Made by a program: the position numbers and the translations under genes. A stretch of DNA of 64,000 bases from Chitinispirillum alkaliphilum (lineage in GTDB: Bacteria > Fibrobacterota > Chitinivibrionia > Chitinivibrionales > Chitinispirillaceae): the NCBI GenBank assembly GCA_001045525.1, contig LDWW01000012.1, positions 59,926-123,925 on the forward strand. Direction: 5' to 3'. Shown here one piece after another: positions 41,758 through 49,529 of this stretch. Position 1 is the stretch's first letter. Every line of letters starts with the position of its first letter. The notes beneath the pieces were generated by a model. The model worked only from the letters and a program-made list of their open reading frames with translations. It searched no databases and was not told the origin of the DNA.

Positions 41758-42186
41758 ATGAACAAACTGAAAATCCTCTTTCTTTGCACTGGTAATTCCT
41801 GTCGTTCGCAGATGGCTGAAGGCTGGGCACATCATCTAAAAAGCGATTTGATTGAACCATACTCTGCCGGTATTGAAATTCATGGTATGAATCAGAATGC
41901 TATCAAAGTGATGGCTGAAGCTGGGGTCAACATAACCGGACAACGCTCCAAGCATGTTGATGAAGTTATGAATGTACCTTTTGATTATGTAGTAACTGTC
42001 TGTGATAATGCAAATGAAACATGTCCTGTATTTCCCGGGCAAGTGAAAAAATTCCATATCAGCTTTGACGATCCTCCAAAGCTTGCAAAAAATGCTAAAA
42101 ACCAGGAGGAGACGCTCTCCCATTATAGAAGGGTTCGTGATGACATAAGAGAGTTTATAAGTAAACTTCCCGAAAATATCTTATAA
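41758..42186 (+). CDS. arsC: Thioredoxin-coupled arsenate reductase
   Basis: This cytoplasmic enzyme reduces arsenate to arsenite. It has 142 residues of the low-molecular-weight tyrosine phosphatase fold. The active-site loop is CTGNSCRSQMAEGW (CX5R, first cysteine about residue 10), and the redox pair is CDNANETC (about residues 82 and 89), the pattern of the thioredoxin-dependent S. aureus/B. subtilis-type ArsC rather than the glutaredoxin-type. AAAGGA lies before ATG 41758. It follows arsR by 44 bases and is followed by a UspA remnant and the acr3 gene. Confidence 0.95.
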   Translation: MNKLKILFLCTGNSCRSQMAEGWAHHLKSDLIEPYSAGIEIHGMNQNAIKVMAEAGVNITGQRSKHVDEVMNVPFDYVVTVCDNANETCPVFPGQVKKFHISFDDPPKLAKNAKNQEETLSHYRRVRDDIREFISKLPENIL

Positions 42187-42190
42187 TGGG

Positions 42191-42328
42191 GATAAATGTA
42201 TTGATCTTGTAATTATGGGAAGTCAGGGAAGTAATTTCTTTTGAAAAACTTTTCTTGGAAGTGTGAGTCATAAAGTTGCCCGGGTCTCAGATGCACCAAT
42301 ACTACCTATTCCTGCAAAGAAATTGTAA
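42191..42328 (+). pseudogene. Remnant of a universal stress protein (UspA) C-terminus
   Basis: Read in frame from 42191, the bases encode a 45-codon piece matching the UspA C-terminus: DLVIMGSQGSNFF, a TGA stop, then KTFLGSVSHKVARVSDAPI and LPIPAKKL before a TAA. UspA proteins have the pattern GSHGR-x(8)-LGSV, and the length between the two glycines is conserved here. The TGA at 42242 stands at a position where serine is usual, so TCA to TGA would explain it. Nothing of the N-terminal part is found between arsC and this piece, so it is both truncated and interrupted. It separates arsC from acr3. Confidence 0.8.
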
Positions 42329-42403
42329 CTAAAAAACCAACCATGTTTGTTAAGTAAAACACTCAAAAAAACACGTTTTTTATGAGTTAAAACAGGACAT
42401 ATT

Positions 42404-43486
42404 ATGAAGAAGAATAAATTTTCAGGTATCAGTTTTTTTGAAAAATATCTTACCCTATGGGTAATCTTTTGTATGATTCTGGGTGTTTTAATAGGAAAAT
42501 TTGCTCCTGGCATTCCTGAATTTCTTGCACAATTTGAGTACGCAAGAGTTTCTGTTCCCATTGCTGTTTTGATATGGCTTATGATTTATCCGATGATGAT
42601 GAAGGTGGATTTTGCAAGTGTGAGGAATGTAGGCAAAAATCCAAAAGGACTATACCTAACATGGATTGTTAACTGGCTTATCAAACCATTCACAATGTAC
42701 GCTATTTCCTGGTTTTTCTTTTTTGTGGTTTTCAGGAGGCTTATACCTCTTGATATTGCCAGTGACTATCTTGCCGGGGCTATTCTGCTTGGTGCAGCTC
42801 CCTGTACTGCAATGGTTTTTGTCTGGAGCCATTTAACTAAGGGCAATCCGGCATATACTGTCGTTCAGGTAGCTACAAATAATCTTATCCTGCTTATTGC
42901 CTTTACACCTATTGTGGGCATTCTGCTTGGAATCGGCGGAATCACAATCCCGTGGAGCACACTGATCTTATCAGTTGGGTTGTTTGTTGTTATTCCACTC
43001 TCTGCGGGAATTGTTACAAGAACAAAAGTTATTCAAAGTAAGGGTGAGCAGTATTTCAGAAATTCATTTCTCCCCAAATTCAACAATGTTACTATCTCTG
43101 GGTTGCTCCTGACACTAATTCTGATTTTCTCATTTCAGGGTGACATTATTGTAAACAATCCACTGCATATTGTTCTTATTGCAATACCTTTGACTATTCA
43201 GACATTTTTCATATTCTTTTTGACATATATTATTGCCCGCAAACTAAAACTCTATCACAATGTTGCAGCACCTGCAGGTATGATTGGTGCATCAAATTTC
43301 TTTGAACTCGCAGTAGCTGTATCCATCTCACTTTTCGGAGCAGCTTCTCCTGCTGCATTGGCCACAATTGTCGGGGTTTTGGTTGAGGTCCCAGTCATGT
43401 TATTCCTTGTAAAAATTGCCAACAGAACAAAAAGATGGTTTCCGGTAAAGGACAATGTTAAAGCTGCAGAAGTTGTATCTGACTGA
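42404..43486 (+). CDS. acr3: ACR3 family arsenite efflux permease
   Basis: This inner-membrane carrier of 360 residues exports arsenite. It has about ten hydrophobic helices and the ACR3 signature around the conserved cysteine, GAILLGAAPCTAMVFVWSHL (about residues 117-136), plus the APAGMIGASNFFELAVAVSI segment near residue 285. The N-terminal ISFFEKYLTLWVIFCM is also typical. It completes the minimal arsR-arsC-acr3 set; the UspA remnant sits in the gap before it. An AT-rich hairpin at about 43498-43529 follows the gene. Confidence 0.95.
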   Translation: MKKNKFSGISFFEKYLTLWVIFCMILGVLIGKFAPGIPEFLAQFEYARVSVPIAVLIWLMIYPMMMKVDFASVRNVGKNPKGLYLTWIVNWLIKPFTMYAISWFFFFVVFRRLIPLDIASDYLAGAILLGAAPCTAMVFVWSHLTKGNPAYTVVQVATNNLILLIAFTPIVGILLGIGGITIPWSTLILSVGLFVVIPLSAGIVTRTKVIQSKGEQYFRNSFLPKFNNVTISGLLLTLILIFSFQGDIIVNNPLHIVLIAIPLTIQTFFIFFLTYIIARKLKLYHNVAAPAGMIGASNFFELAVAVSISLFGAASPAALATIVGVLVEVPVMLFLVKIANRTKRWFPVKDNVKAAEVVSD

Positions 43487-43696
43487 TGAACTGCATTAAT
43501 TAAAAACCAATTCTTTTAATTGATTTTTACATTCAACGCATTTTAATTTTAAAAAATAATTTCCTGTATGATGTTTTTCAGATTATAACTGCTTTTACAT
43601 GTTGTATTTTTACATTTTCCGTTGATACATAATGCTTTAAAATCCCTGTAACTTTTCACCTGTTTTAAAAGCTTTAAACAAACGAATTATATAACC

Positions 43697-44887
43697 GTGC
43701 CTCTTAATCTCACCTTAGTAATAATCCTTCTCGGAGGGTTTCTTTCTGGAAAATTATTTTCAAAGGTTAATCTGCCTGCAGTACTGGGTATGGTTATTTG
43801 GGGCATTTGTATTGGCGTTTTGTTTGCAGATATAATTCCACCCGTTCTTTTCGAAATTGAACCCTTTCTTAAATCCTTCGCTTTAATCGTTATACTTCTG
43901 CGGGCCGGGCTGGGAATAAACAGACACACTCTGAAGCAGGCTGGTATAACCGCGGTACTAATGGCATTTCTTCCCTGCATAATTGAAGGTACTGCTCTGA
44001 CCATTGCAGTTTATCTGCTGTTTGATTTTGATTTGGCAGTTGCGGGACTTACAGGATTTATGCTTGCTGCTGTATCTCCGGCTGTTATAGTTCCGTCAAT
44101 GCTGAATTTGAAAAACCAGGGATATGGGAGAAAAAACGAGGTACCAACCATTATTCTGGCCGGGGCAAGTGTTGATGATGTTTTTGCGATAACAGTTTTC
44201 ACCGTGTTCTTGCAGTTTATCCTTACTGAAACTTTTGAGATCACAGACATACTGTTTTCCATACCGCTCGCACTTGTGACAGGAATAATTCCCGGGCTTG
44301 TTATTGGATTTCTTCTGGTCTGGATGTTCAAAAGAAAAGTTGTCAATGTCAATTCAACTGAAAAAACATTACTGCTTCTGATGATATCGGTAACTCTTGT
44401 TCAGGTTGGAGATTTGATTCATAGTGCATCACTTCTCGGAGTAATGACTGTGGGATTTATTCTGCTTGAAAAGCAGGAAAAAATCGCCCATGAGCTCTCA
44501 GGTAAACTTTCAAGTTTATGGATAGTAGCAGAGATCACCCTGTTCGTGCTTATAGGAATAACAGTAGATCCAGTGGTGGCCTGGGGTGCGGGATTACGTG
44601 GTCTTTTAGTGATAGTTGTCGGTATGCTTTTCAGGTCTTCAGGAGTTTTGATTTCTACCATATGGTCCGATTTGTCATTTAAAGAGCGGCTTTTCTGTGT
44701 AATTGCTTATTCACCCAAAGCTACAGTTCAGGCAGCGTTGGGTGGAGTGGCACTATCGATGGGTATAGAGGAGGGAGAGACAATTCTTGCCATAGCCGTT
44801 CTGGCCATAATTTTTACTGCACCGCTTGGACTGATAGGGATTAAGTTCTTTGGAAAAAAACTTCTGGATACAGATTTTTCAGATTAG
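43697..44887 (+). CDS. Cation/proton antiporter (CPA family)
   Basis: This membrane protein of 396 residues has about 11-12 hydrophobic helices and belongs to the monovalent cation:proton antiporter superfamily (CPA1/CPA2, NhaP-like). Features are an N-terminal PAVLGMVIWGICIG helix, an acidic helix with ASVDDVFAITVF (paired aspartates in the transport core) and the YSPKATVQAALGG segment near the C-terminus. The start is GTG 43697 without a clear ribosome binding site. It is 210 bases after acr3 and need not belong to the ars operon. The ion is not known; the large CPA2 protein at 32841 is of a different size and domain layout. Confidence 0.82.
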   Translation: MPLNLTLVIILLGGFLSGKLFSKVNLPAVLGMVIWGICIGVLFADIIPPVLFEIEPFLKSFALIVILLRAGLGINRHTLKQAGITAVLMAFLPCIIEGTALTIAVYLLFDFDLAVAGLTGFMLAAVSPAVIVPSMLNLKNQGYGRKNEVPTIILAGASVDDVFAITVFTVFLQFILTETFEITDILFSIPLALVTGIIPGLVIGFLLVWMFKRKVVNVNSTEKTLLLLMISVTLVQVGDLIHSASLLGVMTVGFILLEKQEKIAHELSGKLSSLWIVAEITLFVLIGITVDPVVAWGAGLRGLLVIVVGMLFRSSGVLISTIWSDLSFKERLFCVIAYSPKATVQAALGGVALSMGIEEGETILAIAVLAIIFTAPLGLIGIKFFGKKLLDTDFSD

Positions 44888-44961
44888 AGATGCACACTGG
44901 TCCCGATTCAAACATCTCTACCAGGTCTTTTCTTCTGAACAGTTTGTAACAGCATACTGAC

Positions 44962-45183
44962 TCATATGGATTCAGGTTTTTCCAAATATACTTTTTCGGC
45001 GGTAAGACCTTCGGGTCTTTTCTTTGCAGTAAACCACACAACCTGACCTTCGTCAAGTATCTTGTAACCCTGTCTCTGCAGTGCCTTGTGGTTTACAAGA
45101 ACAGAGGCGCTATCCGATTCACAGTGTATAACACCTCTGCCCGAAATATCATTGAACCAAAGCACCCTACCCTGAAACAACAT
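44962..45183 (-). CDS. Small cold-shock-domain-like protein
   Basis: This protein of about 73 residues is a degenerate cold-shock (OB-fold) protein. GRVLWFNDISGRGVI corresponds to the usual GxVKWFN...KGYGFI (RNP1) region, VLVNHKAL to the RNP2 region (FVHFSAI), and EGQVVWFTAKKRPEGLTAEKV to the C-terminal EGQxVxF...GPxAxxV. The aromatic residues of RNP1 and RNP2 are partly lost, so RNA binding may be weaker. ATG 45183 is inside the last codons of mtnA (overlap of 17 bases), hence coupled to it. Confidence 0.7.
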   Translation of the reverse strand: MLFQGRVLWFNDISGRGVIHCESDSASVLVNHKALQRQGYKILDEGQVVWFTAKKRPEGLTAEKVYLEKPESI

Positions 45184-46243
45184 GCTGTTCCATATTGTTT
45201 TTAAAGAGTTGGTCAATATTTTCTTTGTAAGGAGGATTTACGATCCCTCTTTCGGTTATAATTGCAGTTATAAGCCGCGATGGTGTCACATCAAATGCAG
45301 GATTAAAAATGTTCACTCCCTCAGAAACAGTGTTCTTTCCAAAGAAGTTTGAAATCTCTTCACGCCCTCTCTCTTCGATTGGAATTTCTTCACCGGTCTT
45401 TAGGGTAAGATCGAAAGTAGATGAGGGTGCTGCCACAAAGAAAGGAACATTATGAGCTGCTGCAACCAAAGCCAGTCCATATGTGCCTATCTTGTTAGCG
45501 GTATCACCGTTTGAAGCGATGCGGTCAGCACCAACTATTACAGCATCCACTTTCTTCTGAGCCATAACCATTGCAGCCATATTGTCACATATCACTGTTA
45601 CTTCTATTCCTGCTCTGCTCAGTTCGAATGCAGTGATTCGTGCACCCTGCAGAAGAGGACGGGTTTCATCAGCGAAAACTTTGAAAAAAGTACCCTGCTC
45701 CCTTGCAACATAGATTGGTGACAATGCAGTCCCATACTCACTTGTTGCAAGCCCTCCGGCATTGCAGTGAGTAAGAATGTTTGTTTTTCCCTCAAGCAAC
45801 TTCAAACCATTCTCCCCTATCGAGCGGCAAATCCGACGGTCCTCTTCAAGAATGTTTATAGCCTCATTCAGTAGTGCACTTTTTAATTGTGCAACGGAGC
45901 GTTGTGAGTCCTGTTTTAAAGCAAAGGACTTCATTCTGTCAAGAGCCCAGAAAAGATTAACTGCTGTAGGCCTCGAACCTGCAAGATAATCGGCATTTTT
46001 TTCGAGTAAAGAGAAAAAATCATTTCTGTTACCCTGATCAGGAAATTCATTCAGCGCTAAACAAAGGCCAAATGCAGCAGCAATTCCTATAGCCGGAGCG
46101 CCTCTGACCCGAAGAACCTTAATTGCTTCATACATCTGTTCAATTGTTTCGATTCTCAAGTATTTTAATTCTTCCGGCAGTTTGGTCTGATCAATTATCA
46201 CCACCGCGTTATCTTTCCACTCTATTGTCTTCAAACGCTCCAA
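45167..46243 (-). CDS. mtnA: S-methyl-5-thioribose-1-phosphate isomerase
   Basis: This enzyme of the methionine salvage pathway isomerises 5-methylthioribose-1-phosphate to the ribulose form. It has 358 residues from TTG 46243, chosen because AAGGAG lies seven bases before it and because the protein family begins with the same IEWKDNAVVIID strand; the frame to 46306 has no such start. The motif RVRGAPAIGIAAAFG (substrate phosphate), the active-site cysteine in LTHCNAGGLATSEYGTA, and GADRIASNGDTANKIGTY with the catalytic aspartate are present. No other mtn gene is in the window. The downstream cold-shock-like gene overlaps it. Confidence 0.93.
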   Translation of the reverse strand: MERLKTIEWKDNAVVIIDQTKLPEELKYLRIETIEQMYEAIKVLRVRGAPAIGIAAAFGLCLALNEFPDQGNRNDFFSLLEKNADYLAGSRPTAVNLFWALDRMKSFALKQDSQRSVAQLKSALLNEAINILEEDRRICRSIGENGLKLLEGKTNILTHCNAGGLATSEYGTALSPIYVAREQGTFFKVFADETRPLLQGARITAFELSRAGIEVTVICDNMAAMVMAQKKVDAVIVGADRIASNGDTANKIGTYGLALVAAAHNVPFFVAAPSSTFDLTLKTGEEIPIEERGREEISNFFGKNTVSEGVNIFNPAFDVTPSRLITAIITERGIVNPPYKENIDQLFKNNMEQHVVSG

Positions 46244-46306
46244 GCTAATCTCCTTTTCAAACTTAAAAGAACAACAACAACTTGAAAATAACTTATTACA
46301 CAACAA

Positions 46307-46336
46307 AATACCCCTCCGAAATTCAAGAGGGGTATT
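46307..46336 (-). terminator. Terminator of the EF-G paralogue gene
   Basis: AATACCCCTC and GAGGGGTATT form a perfect ten-base stem around a ten-base loop, followed on the minus strand by TTTTGTTG. It lies 29 bases after the stop of the GTPase gene and separates it from mtnA. Confidence 0.85.
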
Positions 46337-46365
46337 AACTCAGAAACTAAGCCTCTAATCAAAAA

Positions 46366-48453
46366 TCAGGATTCGCTTTCCTGTTCAGCTTTCGAGCTTT
46401 CAATCACCTTTTTTGCAATATCTGAAGGCACTGGCTCATAGTGGGAAAAAGTTTTGGAATATACACCTCGACCCTGGGTAAGAGATCTCAGAGTGCTCGA
46501 ATAGTTTTGAACTTCTGATTCAGGAACTTTTGCATTTATTATTTCAAGCTTACCACTGGTTTCCATACCTCCGATTTTTCCTCTTCTTGAAGAAAGATCT
46601 CCCATAATGTCGCCAGTATACTCCTCGGGTATGATTACCTTAAGATTTACAACCGGTTCCAGAAGAATGGGTGAAGCCATCTCGAATGCCTTTTTAAATA
46701 CTTCACGACCTGCTATCTGGAAGGCCACATCCTTTGAATCAACCGGATGAGTCTTACCATCCACAAGCGACACCTTTACATCCACTATAGGATAACCCGC
46801 AATAATTCCCTCGTCAAGCTTAGCCTTAATACCTTTGTCAACACTGGGTCTTAACGGCGCATCTATCACACCTCCCACGATCTTATCAACAAACTCATAC
46901 CCCTGCCCCCTTGGCACAGGTTCAAGATCTATGAAAACCCTGGCGTACTGTCCCGCACCTCCGGACTGTTTCTTATGGGTGTATTCAACATACTTTACTG
47001 GCTTGGTAATCGTTTCTCTGTAGGAAATTTTAGGTGTTTTCTTATCAACTTCAACTTTAAAGCGATTTTTCAAACCTTCTATTATTATATCTATATGTAT
47101 GTCTCCCATTGCAGAGAGAATAGACTGATGGATATCAGGATGATATTTATAGGTAAAACTTGGATCTTCCTCATGAAGCTTAACTATACCCACACCGATC
47201 TTGTCTTCATCGCCTTTTTTCTTTGCTGTTATTGCGACACTGACAAGTGGTTCAGGATTTTCAACAGGAGGTATTTTGATTTTTGTACTCTTATCGGCAA
47301 GTGTATCATTGGTATGAGTATCTTTGAGCTTGAGAAGACCACCTATGTCACCGGCCGAAATTTCTGAAGTTTCTGTGCGTTCTTTACCTCTGAGATAGTA
47401 GATTCCACCGATTTTTTCAACTGAACCCTTTGTGGTGTTGGCAAGTTCCTGTCCGGTAGTAATTTTCCCGGAAAAGACCCTGGCAATGTTTACTTCTCCC
47501 AGATGCTCCTCTGAAATAGTTTTGAATACAAATGCCAGAGGGGGTTGAGAATCTGAACACTGCACAGTTTTACTCTCTTCACCTTCAATTACTTCCGTTT
47601 CTTTTCTTGACTGAGCACCGGGTGAAAGATTAACAATCTTTGTCATCACCTGATCAACCCCAATATTCAATAAGGCACTTCCGGCCAATACCGGATGAAT
47701 AGTACCTTCCATCACACCACGCGCCAGACCTTTGCGCAGATCCTCATCACTCAGTTCACCCTCTTCAAAATATTTATTCATCAATTCTTCTTCTGTCTCG
47801 GCAACAGATTCCATCAACGCAAGTCTAAACTCCTCAACCTGCTGTTCAATTTCACCGGGCAGATCTATTTTTCTACCCTTCCCATCTCCTTCTCTATCAT
47901 ATTCAAAAGCTTCCTTAGTAACAAGATCAACTACACCTCTAAACGAATTTCCATGGCCGATTGGAATTAAAACAGGGGCAACAGAACCACCAAAAGATTC
48001 TTTCAGAGAAGAGAGGATATTTTCAAAGTTAGCGTTTTCCTTATCCATACTGTTTACAAAAAACATTCTGGACACATTCACATCATCCATGTATCTGCCG
48101 ACCAGCTCAGTGCCCACCTGAATACCATCCACTGCGTCGACCAATACCAGGGCAGTCTCGACTATACGAAGCGCAAATCTGGACTCATTGAGAAGGTCCA
48201 GAAAACCGGGGGTATCAAGAATGTTGATTTTCGTATCGTTCCACTCACAAAATCCCAAGTGAGTGGAGATGGTCATTTTTCGCTCTTTTTCATCAGCTCT
48301 GTAATCGAATATGCTACTGGAATTGTCAACTTTTCCAAGCTTTTGAACTGCACCAGAAGTAAAAGACAATGCTTCCATTAAAGATGTTTTGCCGACACCA
48401 CCATGGGAAAGAAGACAAACGTTGCGAATCTGACTCGCCTGATACTTTTTCAT
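46366..48453 (-). CDS. EF-G-like translational GTPase (EF-G paralogue)
   Basis: This GTPase of 695 residues has the five-domain layout of EF-G. The G domain shows G1 SHGGVGKTSL, G3 DTPGFLD (DTPGHVD in true EF-G), and G4 NSMD rather than NKMD, marking it as one of the EF-G-like paralogues and not the main elongation factor. Domains III-V are intact (ending VPSDIAKKVIESSKAEQESES). A frame with a full GTPase and no rRNA or str-operon neighbours supports a secondary role. It is monocistronic, with a terminator after it and a 337-base gap before it. Which EF-G2 subfamily it belongs to cannot be decided by eye. Confidence 0.88.
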   Translation of the reverse strand: MKKYQASQIRNVCLLSHGGVGKTSLMEALSFTSGAVQKLGKVDNSSSIFDYRADEKERKMTISTHLGFCEWNDTKINILDTPGFLDLLNESRFALRIVETALVLVDAVDGIQVGTELVGRYMDDVNVSRMFFVNSMDKENANFENILSSLKESFGGSVAPVLIPIGHGNSFRGVVDLVTKEAFEYDREGDGKGRKIDLPGEIEQQVEEFRLALMESVAETEEELMNKYFEEGELSDEDLRKGLARGVMEGTIHPVLAGSALLNIGVDQVMTKIVNLSPGAQSRKETEVIEGEESKTVQCSDSQPPLAFVFKTISEEHLGEVNIARVFSGKITTGQELANTTKGSVEKIGGIYYLRGKERTETSEISAGDIGGLLKLKDTHTNDTLADKSTKIKIPPVENPEPLVSVAITAKKKGDEDKIGVGIVKLHEEDPSFTYKYHPDIHQSILSAMGDIHIDIIIEGLKNRFKVEVDKKTPKISYRETITKPVKYVEYTHKKQSGGAGQYARVFIDLEPVPRGQGYEFVDKIVGGVIDAPLRPSVDKGIKAKLDEGIIAGYPIVDVKVSLVDGKTHPVDSKDVAFQIAGREVFKKAFEMASPILLEPVVNLKVIIPEEYTGDIMGDLSSRRGKIGGMETSGKLEIINAKVPESEVQNYSSTLRSLTQGRGVYSKTFSHYEPVPSDIAKKVIESSKAEQESES

Positions 48454-48790
48454 GAAGCCTCCGTTCTATGTGCACGAATAAACAGACAGGATAGGAACTA
48501 AACCGCTTAAAACCTGTTGTATCTCAAAATTCTAATATAAAAACAGCTGATACCTGATGCAATATCCTGAATAAAAGAAATTTAATTTTCTAAAATTGTA
48601 AATTGGGAACACTAACAGTTCTGATTCCAGAGAAGACTTCAACAAAAAAAAACACCTCCCCTATACATAATAAATATTCAAGAATATCGTACCTTTATAC
48701 CTGTAATTAAAAACGTAGTTCCTTTATGGCTCACTCAGAGGTATTTTATACTTAAATCTTCTTATTAACCCATCTTCAGGTAATTCTGTT
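48454..48790. other. Divergent intergenic region
   Basis: This 337-base AT-rich region lies between the EF-G paralogue (-) and the SprT-like gene (+). It must hold promoters for both, but no clear sigma-70, sigma-28 or sigma-54 match was found, and no repeat stands out. Confidence 0.45.
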
Positions 48791-49525
48791 ATGTCTCAAT
48801 GCTCTTTCCTTAAAAAGCTCTTTAAGCCTGGTAAAGACACTCTTGAAATCCGCTACAGCAAAAAGCTTAAGAACAGTTGGAGAGTTGTTTTAAGCAAAGG
48901 GAAAAGAACTCTTACTCTGCCCGCCTTTTTTCAAAGTGCCCCTGAAGAGATAAAAGAGGCTCTTGAAGCATGGGCACTGTTACCCCATTTCAGACCGGGT
49001 AAACAAAAAAAAGAGGTACTCCGATTTAAAAGAGAATTGGAAATAAAAATCAGATCTTTTTCAACTGAATACGCCTGCCCACAGAACAAAAGAAGTAAAG
49101 ATCCTTCAATTTATGAAAATAACACCCAGGGTGTAATCTACAACCTCAGAGATGTATTCGACACTATCAACAAGAATCATTTCGATAACCAGCTTAAATC
49201 TTATGTCCGCTGGGGAAAAGTAAACTCAAAAACTTCCTATCAAACAACCCGAAGTGATCATTTGGGGAAAAGTTACAACCTGATTACGATCGCTGGTATT
49301 TATAACTCAAAAACCGTGCCTGAATTTGTTATAAATGGAATCATGTATCATGAGATGCTTCATATAAAGATCCCCCCCTATATCAAAAACGGAAGAAGAG
49401 TTGTGCATGGAAAAGAGTTCAGGGATGCAGAAAAAAATATGCCGATGTATAACGAATGGACCGAATGGGAAAAGAATAATATGCACAAACTGTTCATGGA
49501 TACTCGGAGAGGAACATTCTTTTAA
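48791..49525 (+). CDS. SprT-like zinc metallopeptidase
   Basis: This protein of 244 residues has a SprT-like domain in its second half (about 115-240). The zinc-binding HExxH motif is YHEMLHI (about residue 194), and a downstream histidine in RRVVHGKEFRDAE can be the third ligand as in SprT/Spartan. The first 110 residues are basic and helix-rich (DTLEIRYSKKLKNSWRVVLSKGKRTLTL) and may bind DNA. No zinc-ribbon is visible at the C-terminus, so it is a short member. The gene ends four bases before the convergent tamA stop. Its cellular substrate is unknown. Confidence 0.75.
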   Translation: MSQCSFLKKLFKPGKDTLEIRYSKKLKNSWRVVLSKGKRTLTLPAFFQSAPEEIKEALEAWALLPHFRPGKQKKEVLRFKRELEIKIRSFSTEYACPQNKRSKDPSIYENNTQGVIYNLRDVFDTINKNHFDNQLKSYVRWGKVNSKTSYQTTRSDHLGKSYNLITIAGIYNSKTVPEFVINGIMYHEMLHIKIPPYIKNGRRVVHGKEFRDAEKNMPMYNEWTEWEKNNMHKLFMDTRRGTFF

Positions 49526-49529
49526 AAAA

